A DNA stretch of 64,000 bases from the NCBI RefSeq assembly GCF_900116135.1, contig NZ_FOZX01000009.1, forward strand, positions 124,001-188,000, written 5' to 3'. The translations under genes and the position numbers were made by a program. Numbering within the stretch: position 1 is the first letter of the stretch; each line of letters starts with the position of its first letter. Shown piece after piece: positions 36,847 through 46,258 of this stretch. The DNA is from Saccharopolyspora flava (GTDB lineage Bacteria; Actinomycetota; Actinomycetes; Mycobacteriales; Pseudonocardiaceae). The notes beneath the pieces are model-generated. The model was not told where the DNA came from, did no database searches, and saw nothing but the letters and a program-made list of their open reading frames with translations.

Positions 36847-37836
36847 TCAGCCGAGCTCGGCGAGCACGCGCTTCTTGATCCGCGGCACCGACAGCCCGTA
36901 GCGGTCGTGCAGGGTCGGCAGCGCCCCGGCGGCCAGGAACTCGTCCGGCAGGCCGATCGGCACGATCCGCTCGCCGACCCCGTTGAACGCCAGGCACGAG
37001 GCCACCGACTCGGCCAGCCCGCCGACGACCGTGTGGTTCTCCAGCGTCACCACCAGCCGCCCCTTGCCGACGGCGGACAGAACCGCCTGCGTGTCAAGAG
37101 GTTTGATGGTCGGCGCGTGCAGCACCGCCACGTCCACGCCGTCCTCGGCGAGCTCGGCGGCGGCGGTCAGGGCGCGCATCGTCATCAGCCCGCTGGAGAT
37201 CATCAGCACGTCCCGCCCGGTGCGCAGCTCCGCGGCCCTGCCCAGCTGGAACCGGTAGTCGTACTCGTCGAGCACCGTCGGCACCGCGCCGCGCAGCAGC
37301 CGCAGGTAGGTCGGGCCGGGGGCCTCGGCCAGCTGCGGCACCGCCTGCTCGATGTCCACCGAGTCGCACGGGTCCACGATCGTCAGACCCGGGATCCCGC
37401 GCAGGATCGCGATGTCCTCGGTCGCCTGGTGGCTCGGCCCGTACCCGGTGGTCAGGCCCGGAAGCCCGCCGATGACGTTGACGTTGAGGCCCGGCTCGGC
37501 GATGTCCAGGCACAGGAAGTCGTAGGCCCGCCGCGTCGCGAACACCGAGTAGGTCGAGGCGAACGGCGTCAGGCCCACCTCGGCCATCCCGGCCGCCGCG
37601 GCCAGCAGCGCCTGCTCGGCCATGCCCATCTGGAAGAACCGGTCCGGGAAGGCGTCCCGGAAGACGTGCATGTCGGTGTACTTGGCCAGGTCGGCCGAGA
37701 GCCCGACGACGTCCTGGCGCTGCCGGCCGAGCTCGGCCAGCGCGTGGCCGAACGGGGCCTTGGTGGTCTTCTGGCCCTCGTCGGCGAACGAGGCGATCAT
37801 CGCCGACGTGGTGGCCTTCTTCGTCGCGGTCGTCAT
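36847..37836 (-). CDS. Transketolase, C-terminal half subunit
   Basis: 329 residues from ATG at 37836, overlapping the stop of the N-half gene (ATGA). It has the pyrimidine-binding and C-terminal transketolase domains: FFQMGMAEQALLAAAAGMAE (with the catalytic Glu), PFASTYSVFATRRAYDFLCL, GYGPSHQATEDIAILRGIPG, and VTLENHTVVGGLAESVAS. Split transketolases serve dedicated catabolic routes (for example apulose phosphate or other branched-chain and tetrose sugars) rather than the core pentose phosphate pathway. It needs the N-half to act. Confidence 0.9.
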   Translation of the reverse strand: MTTATKKATTSAMIASFADEGQKTTKAPFGHALAELGRQRQDVVGLSADLAKYTDMHVFRDAFPDRFFQMGMAEQALLAAAAGMAEVGLTPFASTYSVFATRRAYDFLCLDIAEPGLNVNVIGGLPGLTTGYGPSHQATEDIAILRGIPGLTIVDPCDSVDIEQAVPQLAEAPGPTYLRLLRGAVPTVLDEYDYRFQLGRAAELRTGRDVLMISSGLMTMRALTAAAELAEDGVDVAVLHAPTIKPLDTQAVLSAVGKGRLVVTLENHTVVGGLAESVASCLAFNGVGERIVPIGLPDEFLAAGALPTLHDRYGLSVPRIKKRVLAELG

Positions 37837-38660
37837 GCCCCGGCCTCCTGCAGGTGGTCGCGTGCCAGTTGCCACTCGTGCGGTTCGACCCGCATGAAGT
37901 GCGCCTTCTCCCGGGCTTCCAGGAACGGGACGCCGCGTCCGACCTGCGTGTCGCAGATCAGCACCGAGGGCGAACCCCGGTGCTCGCGCAGCCCGTCGAG
38001 CGCGGTCACCAGCGCCTCGATGTCGTTTCCGTTGACGCGCACCGCGTTCCAGCCGAAGGCCTCCCACTTGGCCTGGATCGGCTCGGTGCGCAGCACGTCG
38101 ACCGTCGGCCCGTCGGCCTGCAGCGCGTTGACGTCCACCAGCGCGATGAGGTTGTCCAGCCCGTAGTGCGAGGCGGCCAGCGCGGCCTCCCAGGTGGAGC
38201 CCTCGTCCAGCTCGCCGTCGGAGAGCAGGTTGTAGACGCGCGCCGGATTTCCCTTGTGCCGCAACCCGATCGACATGCCCACGGCCACGCCGAGCCCGTG
38301 CCCGAGTGAACCGCCGGAGATCTCCATGCCGGGCGTGTAGCTGGCCATGCCCGACATCGGCAGCCGCGAGTCGTCGGTGGCGTAGGTCTGCAGCTCGTCG
38401 ACGTCGAGCACACCGGCCTCGGCCAGCGCCGCGTACAGCGCGATCGCGTAGTGGCCGATGGACAGCAGGAACCGGTCGCGCTCCTCCCACTCCGGGTCCT
38501 GGGGGCGGATCCGCAGCTGGTCGGTGTACATCACGGCCAGCACGTCGGCGACCCCGAGCGCCTGGGCGATGTAGCCCTGGCCCTGCAGCTCGCCCATGTC
38601 CAGGGCGTTCTTGCGGATGCGGCGCGCGGACTCCGCGATCCGCCGCGTTCGATCAGACAA
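37833..38660 (-). CDS. Transketolase, N-terminal half subunit (thiamine diphosphate binding)
   Basis: 275 residues. The TTG start at 38660 overlaps the transporter stop. The thiamine-diphosphate motif GDG is seen as LSDGELDEGSTWEAALAASH, with GGSLGHGLGVAVGMSIG before it and VDVNALQADGPTVDV after. It forms an alpha2beta2 enzyme with the adjacent C-half, transferring two-carbon ketol units. Translational coupling to both neighbours shows a single transcript. Confidence 0.9.
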   Translation of the reverse strand: MSDRTRRIAESARRIRKNALDMGELQGQGYIAQALGVADVLAVMYTDQLRIRPQDPEWEERDRFLLSIGHYAIALYAALAEAGVLDVDELQTYATDDSRLPMSGMASYTPGMEISGGSLGHGLGVAVGMSIGLRHKGNPARVYNLLSDGELDEGSTWEAALAASHYGLDNLIALVDVNALQADGPTVDVLRTEPIQAKWEAFGWNAVRVNGNDIEALVTALDGLREHRGSPSVLICDTQVGRGVPFLEAREKAHFMRVEPHEWQLARDHLQEAGA

Positions 38661-39990
38661 CTGCTTCCTCCTTCGTGGCGGCCCGCTCGAGGGCGTCGAC
38701 CTCGGCCTTCTGCGCCGGGCCCCAGGTCTCGCGGGTGGGCACCGCGGCGACCAGGCCCAGCACGCCGTAACCGCTGAACAGCAGCGCCGGTCCCGCCCAG
38801 CCGAACTGGCCGTAGAGGGCGGTGGCGATCATCGGCGTGAAACCCGAGACGACGGCGGAGATCTGGTAGGCCAGCGACGCACCGGCCGTGCGGGTCCTGG
38901 TCTGGAACAGCTCCGAGAACCAGGCGCCCTGCACCCCGGCCAGCGAGTTCTGGCAGATCGCGTAGCTGATCACGAACGCGACCACGATCAGCACCGCGGA
39001 ACCGGTGTTGGTCAGCAGGAACATCGGCACGCCCCAGGCCACCGCGAGCACGCAGCCCAGCAGGTAGATCGGTCGGCGGCCGACGACGTCGGAGAAGTGG
39101 CCCCACAGCGCGGTGGCCGCGATGCCGACGCCCGCGGCGGTGGTCAGCGCGAGCAGGCTCAGCGATCCCTCGGTGGGCGCGCTGCCGAGCTTGAGGTAGG
39201 TGAGCATGAAGGTCACCGACACTGCGTAGCCGGCGGTTTCGACCACGCGCAGGCAGAAGGTGCGCAGCACGGTGCGCCAGTCGTCGCGCAGCACCTGCAG
39301 GATCGGGTTGCGGGCGACCTCGCCTGCGTCCTTGAGGTCCTCGAACTCCGGTGATTCATCGATCTTGAGGCGGATCAGGATGCCCACCACGATCAGCACC
39401 GCCGACAGCAGGAACGGGATCCGCCACGGAAGCGACCCGCCCAGCCCGGCGCTGGCCAGGAACGCGAGGTTGGCCAGCAGCAGCCCGACGGGGAACCCGG
39501 CCTGGGTGATGCCGGTGTAGAGACCGCGTCGGCGCCAGGGCGCGTGCTCGAAGGTCATCAGGATGGCCCCGCCCCACTCGGCGCCGAAGGCCAGTCCCTG
39601 CACGATGCGCACGGCCACCAGCAGCACCGGCGCCCACACGCCGACCTGCTGGTAGGTGGGCAGGCAGCCGATGAGCACCGTGGCGATGCCCATCAGCAGC
39701 AGCGAGGACACCAGCACCGGTTTGCGGCCGATCCGGTCGCCCAGGTGACCGGCGATGATGCCGCCCAGCGGGCGCGCGGCGAAGCCGACGCCGAGGGTCG
39801 CGAAGGACATCAGCGACGCCGACAGCGGGTCGGAGTCGGGGAAGAACGCGTCGCCGAAGTAGAGGGCCGCGGCGGTGCCGAAGCCGATGAAGTCGTAGGT
39901 CTCGATGGTCGCGCCGACTCCGCAGCCGACGGCGACTCTGAACTTGTCCGGGCTGCCGTCGACCGACGCCCGGGCGGTGGAGCTTGCCAT
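38653..39990 (-). CDS. MHS-family (major facilitator) metabolite:proton symporter
   Basis: 445 residues from ATG at 39990, preceded by GGAGG; an upstream ATG at 40038 would run through the operator and is rejected. About 12 hydrophobic segments are visible. MHS hallmarks include GATIETYDFIGFGTAAALYF near the start, the loop GHLGDRIGRKPVLV, and VQGLAFGAEWGGAILMTFEH. The family imports organic acids, shikimate and sugar acids. It is the first gene after the operator and probably imports the substrate of the downstream transketolase/SDR route. Confidence 0.88.
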   Translation of the reverse strand: MASSTARASVDGSPDKFRVAVGCGVGATIETYDFIGFGTAAALYFGDAFFPDSDPLSASLMSFATLGVGFAARPLGGIIAGHLGDRIGRKPVLVSSLLLMGIATVLIGCLPTYQQVGVWAPVLLVAVRIVQGLAFGAEWGGAILMTFEHAPWRRRGLYTGITQAGFPVGLLLANLAFLASAGLGGSLPWRIPFLLSAVLIVVGILIRLKIDESPEFEDLKDAGEVARNPILQVLRDDWRTVLRTFCLRVVETAGYAVSVTFMLTYLKLGSAPTEGSLSLLALTTAAGVGIAATALWGHFSDVVGRRPIYLLGCVLAVAWGVPMFLLTNTGSAVLIVVAFVISYAICQNSLAGVQGAWFSELFQTRTRTAGASLAYQISAVVSGFTPMIATALYGQFGWAGPALLFSGYGVLGLVAAVPTRETWGPAQKAEVDALERAATKEEAVV

Positions 39991-40025
39991 CGCGATCCTC
40001 CTTGACCGGGTGGCTGAATGTTGAG

Positions 40026-40046
40026 TGTCAACAGTCAATGTTGACA
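40026..40046. promoter_or_regulatory. Candidate GntR-family operator before the transporter operon
   Basis: An inverted repeat TGTCAACA-n5-TGTTGACA, 36 bases upstream of the MHS transporter start and between it and the regulator gene. A related TGTCGACA sequence lies upstream of the regulator itself. FadR/FCD regulators bind T-G-T-n-n-A-C-A type half sites. Confidence 0.72.
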
Positions 40047-40105
40047 GTCATCATAAGTCCGGTCGGGGAGGTGTCAAGGACGGATTCCCGCGCCCTCCGG
40101 CGCGC

Positions 40106-40762
40106 TCAGTCCTTGCTGTTGAGCAGCCTGACGGCCGCCTGCATGTGCTCGCGGAGCACCCGCACGGCGGTGTCGGCGTCGCCGCGCTCGAGGGCCTCGA
40201 CTATCGGCCGGTGATGGCCCGCCCACATGGGGAAGCGGCGGTTCTCGGTGGACGCGCTCATCACCACGACCCGGATCGGGCCTTCCAGGTGGCGCCAGGT
40301 GTCGAGCAGGATCGAGTTCCCCGACAGCGCGCACAGCTGCGCGTGGAAGGCTAGATCGGCCTCCAGCTGCTCGGTGAGATCACCGGTCGCGGCTTCGAGC
40401 TTGTCCAGCGAGGCGTTGAGCTCGTCGATGATCTGCGGCAGCCCGTCGGACTCGACGATCTCGGAAACCGCCTGGCCCTCCAGCGCGCAGCGCACCCGGA
40501 ACAGCTCGTCGATCTCGTCGGGGGACAGGCTGCGCACCCGCAGCATCCCGCGCACACCGGGCGTGACCAGGCCTTCCTGCTGGAGGTGGCGCAGCGCCTC
40601 GCGCACCGTGCCGCGGCTGATCGACAGCTGCGAGGCGATCTCCACCTCGCCCAGGTGATCGCCCGGCCCGTACCGCCCGGTCAGGATCGCCTCGCGCAGC
40701 GCCACCAGCGCCCGCTCCCGCAAGGTCATCCGATCCAAACTGCGCAAAGCTTCCTCGGTCAC
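40106..40762 (-). CDS. GntR-family regulator, FCD (FadR) type
   Basis: 218 residues from GTG at 40762; a longer frame to 40885 would overlap the operator and is not preferred. The N-terminal winged helix reads LRERALVALREAILTGRYGP, GDHLGEVEIASQLSISRGTV, REALRHLQQEGLV. The C-terminal FCD domain has the metal/ligand-binding His and Asp pattern (DLAFHAQLCALSGN, MWAGHHRPIVEALERGD). It is the first gene of the same-strand group regulator-transporter-transketolase-SDR and most likely represses it until the substrate appears. Confidence 0.88.
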   Translation of the reverse strand: MTEEALRSLDRMTLRERALVALREAILTGRYGPGDHLGEVEIASQLSISRGTVREALRHLQQEGLVTPGVRGMLRVRSLSPDEIDELFRVRCALEGQAVSEIVESDGLPQIIDELNASLDKLEAATGDLTEQLEADLAFHAQLCALSGNSILLDTWRHLEGPIRVVVMSASTENRRFPMWAGHHRPIVEALERGDADTAVRVLREHMQAAVRLLNSKD

Positions 40763-40780
40763 GGACGCGATGATAGTCGT

Positions 40781-40790
40781 CTGTCGACAG
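40781..40790. promoter_or_regulatory. Candidate autoregulatory operator of the GntR gene
   Basis: The palindrome CTGTCGACAG followed by TCAAC lies 19 bases upstream of the GTG start and shares TGTCnACA with the site at 40026. No clear ribosome site is seen, so the transcript may be nearly leaderless. Confidence 0.55.
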
Positions 40791-41041
40791 TCAACGCGTG
40801 TGCCGCCTACTTCTGCAGCTGAATGGCCCTTCGGACGGAGCTTGGAACCGCAGGTATGCGGCGGAGCCGCATTCTCTTCCACCACCTAAGGCGCTGGCAC
40901 CGCCGCAGGTTCTGATCGGCTTCGTGGCGAGCACGCCGCGACGCCGTGTATTGGCATACATCAGGAGTGGCGGGCGGAGTCCACGGAGCCGATCAGGTTC
41001 TGCTACCCGCACCGCCAAGCAAGGTGACCCCTCACCGTCTT

Positions 41042-41998
41042 CTAACGCTGCAGCGTTTCCGAGGGGGAGTGGCCGTACTTGGCTCGGTAGGCGGCGGCGA
41101 AGCGGCCTGTGTTGGTGAAGTTCCAGCGGGCGGCGACCTCGGCGACCGTGGACGCGTTCGATGCGAGGAGGTCCTCGTGGGCGCGGACGAGGCGGATGTC
41201 GCGCAGGCACGCCGAGGGCGTGGTGCCGACGTACTCCTGGAAACCCTCCTGCAGGCGGCGGACGCTGACCCCGGCGATCTCGGCCATCTCGGCGGCGGTC
41301 CAGCCGTGCGCCGGGTCCTCGCGCAGCCGGTCCAGGACGCGGTTGACGATGCGCGGGCGCGCGGGCGCGCCGCTGCGCCGATCCGGGTGCATGGCCAGCA
41401 GGAATCCCGTCATGATCGTGCTCGACAGCTGCCGCTTGAGGACGTCGTCGCACAGCATCGCCTGCGTCTCGGCCATCTCGGCGGTGAGCGTGCGGACGAA
41501 GTGCAGCCAGCCCCGGGTGGCGGCGCTGCGCCGGTCGATCTGCGCGGGCAGCTCCAGCCCTCCGGGCAGCGGAGCGGCCAGCACGCGGTCGGCCTCGCGC
41601 TCCAGCCCGGCGCGGTCGAACTTCACCCCGACCACGGTGCACTCCGCCGACCAGCGGGTGATCGGCGTGAGGCGGTTGGGCGGGAAGATCGTGCCGTTGC
41701 CCTCGCCGGAGATGACCTGGTCGCGGCCGTGCCGGGACTCCAGGCTTCCGGCCAGCGGCATGTTGACCTCGTAGGCGTCCGGGTAGGCGCAGTCGATCGC
41801 GACGTCCACGCCCCAGCCGATCCGCCCGACCGTCACCGGCCCCAGGTCCACGGTGTGCATGGCCAGGTCGAGCCGGTCGGTGGGCGCCAGCGGCCGCAGC
41901 TCGTGCGGGAAGTACGCGCCGGTGACGGCGCGGATCGCCTCGCCCCAGTCGCGCGTGGCCGCCCGGCGGACGGACTCCTCGGACGTGCTGGTCGCCAT
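41042..41998 (-). CDS. gcoR: AraC-family activator of the guaiacol demethylase genes (GcoR-like)
   Basis: 318 residues from ATG at 41998 with GGAGGCGAG just upstream; a longer frame to 42160 is not supported. The N-terminal part is an AraC-binding-like sensor (GDYLF-type strands such as GTIFPPNRLTPITRWSAECT). The C-terminal HTH pair is HGWTAAEMAEIAGVSVRRLQ, then VAARWNFTNTGRFAAAYRAK. It is divergent from gcoAB with 243 bases between. In known gco loci an AraC-type gene occupies this place and responds to the aromatic substrate, so the symbol rests on synteny. Confidence 0.8.
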   Translation of the reverse strand: MATSTSEESVRRAATRDWGEAIRAVTGAYFPHELRPLAPTDRLDLAMHTVDLGPVTVGRIGWGVDVAIDCAYPDAYEVNMPLAGSLESRHGRDQVISGEGNGTIFPPNRLTPITRWSAECTVVGVKFDRAGLEREADRVLAAPLPGGLELPAQIDRRSAATRGWLHFVRTLTAEMAETQAMLCDDVLKRQLSSTIMTGFLLAMHPDRRSGAPARPRIVNRVLDRLREDPAHGWTAAEMAEIAGVSVRRLQEGFQEYVGTTPSACLRDIRLVRAHEDLLASNASTVAEVAARWNFTNTGRFAAAYRAKYGHSPSETLQR

Positions 41999-42241
41999 CT
42001 CGCCTCCTCGTCGTTGAGCCGGCTTCTGAGGGATTAAACCGGCCGGAGGCCCGCGGGTTAAGCGTTCCGGGGGTGAACGCCGATTTCGTCGCGCAATCCG
42101 TCCCGGCATCGCGCCCAGCGGCTCGACCGCTCCCCGTGATCCGTGATGTTTTTCCCGCACACCGCCCGGACGGCGATCCCGGATCGGCTGCGTGAGTTCC
42201 CGGAAGACGACGGCTCAGCGACGAGCGATGGAGGACCTGCG

Positions 42242-43462
42242 ATGACGATGACGACCCCGAACTGGATCGCGGACGTGACGATGGAGGAGCTGGAGCGCGA
42301 CCCGTACCCGTTCTACGAGCGGCTGCGCGCCGAGGCCCCGCTGGCCTACGTCCCGGCGCTGGGCTGCTGGGTGGCCTCGACGAAGGAGATGTGCAAGCGG
42401 ATCGCCGGCACCGACGACAGCGACTTCGAAGGCGTCATCGCCCCGGCCGGTCGCCGCACCTTCGGCGACCCGGCGGTGCTGGACGCCAACGGCGCCGAGC
42501 ACGACGACCTGCGCGCGATGGTCGACCCGGGCCTGCAGCCCAGCGAGGTCGACCGCTACGTCGACGCCCTGGCCCGGCCGATCGCCCGCCGCTACCTGGA
42601 GGCCTTCGAGAACGACGGCGAGGCCGACCTGGTGTCGCAGTTCTGCGAGCCGGTGAGCGTGCGCAGCCTCGGCGACCTGATGGGGTTGCGGTCGGTGAAC
42701 TCGGACAAGCTCCGCGAGTGGTTCCGCAAGCTCAGCGTCTCGTTCACCAACGCCGGGGTCGACGAGAACGGCGACTGGGCCAACCCCGAGGGCTTCACGC
42801 CCGGGGACGAGGCCAAGGCCGAGATCCGCGCGGTCCTCGACCCGCTGCTGGACAAGTGGACCGTCGAGCCCGACGACAGCGCCCTGTCGCACTGGCTGCA
42901 CGACGGGATGCCGCCCGGCCAGGTCCGCGACCGCGAGGTCATCTACCCGAACGTCTTCGTGTTCCTGCTCGGTGCGATGCAGGAACCGGGGCACGCGATG
43001 GCCTCCACCATCGCGGGGCTGTTCACCCGGCCCGGCCAGCTGGAGCGCGTCATCGACGACCCGTCGCTGGTGCGGCGGGCCATCACCGAGGGCGTGCGCT
43101 GGGCCTCGCCGATCTGGTCGGCGGTGGCGCGGCGCAACCACCGCGACATGGTCATCGACGGCATCGAGCTGCCCGCCGGGTCGGTGGTGATGATGTCCTA
43201 CGGCTCGGCCAACCACGACGAGAACGACTACTCGTCGCCGGCGGTGTTCGACCTGGACCGCACGCCGGTGCCGAACCTGGCCTTCGGGGCGGGCAAGCAC
43301 GCGTGCGCGGGAACGTACTTCGCGACCGAGGTCGTGCGCATCGCGCTGGAGGAGCTGTTCGAGGCCATCCCGAACCTGGAGCCCGACACCGATCACGAGG
43401 TCGACTTCTGGGGCTGGGGCTTCCGCGGCCCGGTCGAGCTGCACGCCGTGTGGGAGGTGTGA
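42242..43462 (+). CDS. gcoA: Cytochrome P450 aromatic O-demethylase (GcoA, CYP255A type)
   Basis: 406 residues from ATG at 42242 behind GGAGG; an upstream in-frame ATG at 42143 is rejected. The heme-binding loop is [10 protein letters not shown] with the Cys at about residue 355. Many blocks match GcoA of Amycolatopsis as I remember it: [60 protein letters not shown], and the C-terminal [18 protein letters not shown]. GcoA removes the methyl group of guaiacol and related methoxyphenols, giving catechol and formaldehyde. The next gene is its cognate reductase, overlapping by one base. Confidence 0.92.
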   Translation: MTMTTPNWIADVTMEELERDPYPFYERLRAEAPLAYVPALGCWVASTKEMCKRIAGTDDSDFEGVIAPAGRRTFGDPAVLDANGAEHDDLRAMVDPGLQPSEVDRYVDALARPIARRYLEAFENDGEADLVSQFCEPVSVRSLGDLMGLRSVNSDKLREWFRKLSVSFTNAGVDENGDWANPEGFTPGDEAKAEIRAVLDPLLDKWTVEPDDSALSHWLHDGMPPGQVRDREVIYPNVFVFLLGAMQEPGHAMASTIAGLFTRPGQLERVIDDPSLVRRAITEGVRWASPIWSAVARRNHRDMVIDGIELPAGSVVMMSYGSANHDENDYSSPAVFDLDRTPVPNLAFGAGKHACAGTYFATEVVRIALEELFEAIPNLEPDTDHEVDFWGWGFRGPVELHAVWEV

Positions 43463-44493
43463 TGACCGCGACCGAGACGACCCACGAGGTCCGCATCGAC
43501 CCGCTGGACCGCTCGACGAGATGCGCTGCGGGACAATCGATCCTCGAATCCTGCCTGCGCGACGACATCTGGTTGCCGCACTCCTGCACGCAGGGGACCT
43601 GCGGCAGCTGCAAGATGAAGGTCCTCTCCGGCGAGGTCGACCACCGCGACTCCTCCGAGTACACCCTCACCCCCGAGGAGCGCGAGGCCGGCATCGCCCT
43701 GGGCTGCCAGGCCACGCCGCGCTCCGCGCTGGTGCTGGAACCGGTCGAGCAGGTCGACCCCGACGACGGCGTCCCGCGGCACCCGCTGCGCGACCACACC
43801 GGGACCGTGGTCGGCCTCGACGACATCGCCCGCGACATCCGGCGGCTGGTCGTCGAGCTCGACGAGCCGATGTCGTTCAACCCCGGCCAGTACGCCGAGA
43901 TCCTCGTGCCGGGAACCGGTGCGGCGCGGCAGTACTCGATGGCGAACCCGCCGTCGGAGACCTCGCGGCTGGAGTTCCACGTGCGGCGCACGCCGGGCGG
44001 GATCGCCACCGACGGCTGGATGTTCGCCGGGCTCGCGGTGGGCGAGCGCATCGAGCTCAAGGGCCCGCTCGGCGATTTCGGGATGCCGGTGGCGCAGGAG
44101 GAACCGGCGATCCTCATCGCCGGGGGCACCGGCCTGGCGCCGCTGAAGTCCATCGTGCGGCACGCCCTGGACCACGACCTGGCGCCGGAACTGCACCTCT
44201 ACCACGGAGGTCGCAGCAGGCAGGACCTCTACGACGTGGAGTTCTTCACCGATCTCGCCCGGCGGCACCCGCACTTCGGGTACCGGCCCTGCCTGTCCGA
44301 AGAGGACTGGGACGGCGCGACGGGACTGGTGACCGACGTGGTGCTGGCGGACTTCCAGTCCTGCCGGGGTCTCAGCGCCTACCTGTGCGGTCCGCCGGGG
44401 ATGGTCGAGGCCGGGGTCAAGGCGCTCAAGCGCCGTAGGATGGCGCCGCGCAAGATCTTCCGGGAGGAGTTCCTCGACGCCTCGCACCGGTGA
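43462..44493 (+). CDS. gcoB: Three-domain P450 reductase (GcoB)
   Basis: 343 residues; the start overlaps the gcoA stop (TGATG). The N-terminal plant-type [2Fe-2S] domain has Cys42, Cys47, Cys50 and Cys82 (SCTQGTCGSCK, then LGCQ). FAD binding is RQYSMANPPSE, and the NAD(P)H domain has IAGGTGLAPLKSI and LCGPPGMVEAGVKAL. This iron-sulfur, FAD, NADH order in one chain is what distinguishes GcoB from the usual separate ferredoxin and reductase. It passes electrons from NADH straight to GcoA. Confidence 0.92.
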   Translation: MTATETTHEVRIDPLDRSTRCAAGQSILESCLRDDIWLPHSCTQGTCGSCKMKVLSGEVDHRDSSEYTLTPEEREAGIALGCQATPRSALVLEPVEQVDPDDGVPRHPLRDHTGTVVGLDDIARDIRRLVVELDEPMSFNPGQYAEILVPGTGAARQYSMANPPSETSRLEFHVRRTPGGIATDGWMFAGLAVGERIELKGPLGDFGMPVAQEEPAILIAGGTGLAPLKSIVRHALDHDLAPELHLYHGGRSRQDLYDVEFFTDLARRHPHFGYRPCLSEEDWDGATGLVTDVVLADFQSCRGLSAYLCGPPGMVEAGVKALKRRRMAPRKIFREEFLDASHR

Positions 44494-44498
44494 AACCC

Positions 44499-44528
44499 GT
44501 CCCGCGCCGCCGACCGGTGGCGCGGGAC
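44499..44528. terminator. Hairpin between convergent gcoB and cholesterol-oxidase genes
   Basis: Arms GTCCCGCGCC (44499-44508) and GGCGCGGGAC (44519-44528) with a 10-base loop, starting 5 bases after the gcoB stop. Symmetric, so probably active for both convergent transcripts. Confidence 0.7.
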
Positions 44529-44553
44529 CGGCGGTGGCGCGGGACGGGAGTGA

Positions 44554-46126
44554 TCAGAACACCACGCCGGCGTCCTGGGCGAGGAGCGCGTCGGTGGCGC
44601 GCTCGGCCACCGCCGCGATGGTCATCGACGGGTTGCAGGCGGCGGTGTTGCCGGGCATGAGCGCCCCGTCGAGCACGTAGAGACCGCGGTGGCCCTTCAC
44701 CCCGGCCTTCCAGGTCGCAGACCACGTTCATCGACGCGCCGCCCAGCGGGTGCCAGGTGTTGGGCACCAGCGAGGTCGTGTCGAGCCGGACCGATCCGGT
44801 GCCCGCGACCGCGGCGACGCGCTCGTCGACGCGCTTGGCCAGCGTCGAATCCGCCTGCGAGGGCCAGTTCAGCACCGCGTCGTCCTTGGTGGAGTCGTAG
44901 CTGAACCGGCCGCGCCCGGAGCTCACGCCGTAGCCGACGAGCATCGTGGTGCGCAGGTTCGGCGTGGGTGGGATCGAGGCTTGGATGACGGTGTTGGCCA
45001 GCGTCGGGTCGTCCCACTCCTTGCTGCCGAAGACCACCGGGCCGCCCTGCGGCATGCCGAAGTCGTCCTCCAGGCTGGTCCAGGTGTAGATCCGGTCGCC
45101 GTTGGAACCCCAGTTGGAGCCCAGGCCGTCGGGCATGTCGCGGATCTGGTCCTTGGCGGCGGCGCGCATCAGCAGCCTGGTGGTGCCCGCCGTGCCTGCC
45201 GCCATCACCAGGGCGGGCGTGGTGATGATCTTCTGCTCCAGCACGGTGCCGTCCTGGGCGATGCGGTCGACGTGCACCTGCCAGCGCCCGTCGCGGGTCT
45301 GGGCGACCTCGGTGACGTTGTGCTGCGGCGCGACGGTGACCTTGCCGGTGGCCTCGGCCTGGGCGAGGTAGGTGACGTCGACCGAGTGCTTGCCGCCGTT
45401 GTTCACCCCGAACGCGCAGTTGCCGTTGGTGTAGGACGGTTTCATCTCGCCGCGCAGCTCGCGCAGCGCGTAGTCCCAGTCGATCGGCATCGGGATCTTC
45501 TCCACCGAGAAGCCCGCGTCGCGGGCGTTGCGGGCGAAAATCCGCGACGCCCGGTAGGAGTCGCTGTTGATCAGCTCGTCCGGGGCGGTGGCGATCTGCA
45601 GCATCTCGGCCACGCGGCGGTAGTAGACCGAGTCCATCCGCGCGTAGTCGAGCTTCTCGGGCATGTTGGCGTTGAAGACCTCCTCGGTCGGCTGCAACGT
45701 CATGCCCTGGTACAGCAGCGAACCGCCGCCGACACCGGCCGCGCACATGATGTCCATGCCGTTGCCGGCCACCCGCTCCAGCAGACCGGTGTAGCGCTCG
45801 AACGGCGGCGGCTCGATGCCGAACAGCGACGGGCCCGACCCCATCCAGAAGAGCCGCTTGTCCAGCGTCGCCAGGGTGGGGAAGGTGTCGGAGTTCGGGC
45901 CGGTCGGCCAGCGCTTGCCGCGTTCGAGCACGAGCACCGGGATGCCCGCCTGGGCGAATCGCAGCGCCGTCACGCCGCCGCCGAAGCCCGAGCCGATGAC
46001 CACGACGCGGTGCTCCTCGCGGGTCAGCGGTACGCGGGTCGCGGCGTGGGCGTACGGGCCGGCCAGCGAGAGACCGGCGGCGGCCGCGGTTCCGGCGAGC
46101 AGGGTGCGGCGGCTGAGTTCGGGCAT
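44554..46126 (-). pseudogene. Cholesterol-oxidase-like GMC/FAD oxidoreductase with a frameshift near its 3' end
   Basis: The first 475 or so codons are intact: a twin-arginine signal (SRRTLLAGTAAAAGLSLA), then the FAD motif VVVIGSGFGGGVTALRFAQA, GVGGGSLLYQGM, and near the end NTWHPLGGASMNVVCDLEGR. After this the frame runs out into junk, while the next frame continues the family sequence (KGHRGLYVLDGALMPGNTAA, CNPSMTIAAVAERATDALLA) to a TGA at 44554. Removing one base from the C4 run at 44700-44703 restores a 523-residue protein. Class I cholesterol oxidases are secreted and convert cholesterol to cholestenone. The shift lies in a homopolymer, so it may be a sequencing error rather than decay. 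Confidence 0.82.
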
Positions 46127-46210
46127 GCGGGTACCTCCACGGCAGGTCAGCGTCGACTGGCGCGGAGCTTAGGCAGCCAAAACGAGACATTGAACTTCTC
46201 GACGATCTCA

Positions 46211-46224
46211 CTACCGACGGGTAG
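46211..46224. promoter_or_regulatory. Candidate TetR operator in the divergent promoter
   Basis: The inverted repeat CTACC-GACG-GGTAG lies in the 132-base gap between the cholesterol-oxidase gene and the divergent TetR gene, 35 bases before the regulator start. Its position fits autoregulation and control of the oxidase. Confidence 0.5.
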
Positions 46225-46258
46225 GTTAGGAGTTCGTGTGGCCTTCGGGAGGGGAGCG

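Noticed and set aside
40763..41041. Possible small genes between the GntR and AraC genes
   Set aside because: Frames here overlap the regulator ends, lack ribosome sites and recognisable motifs. I see nothing supportable in these roughly 280 bases.
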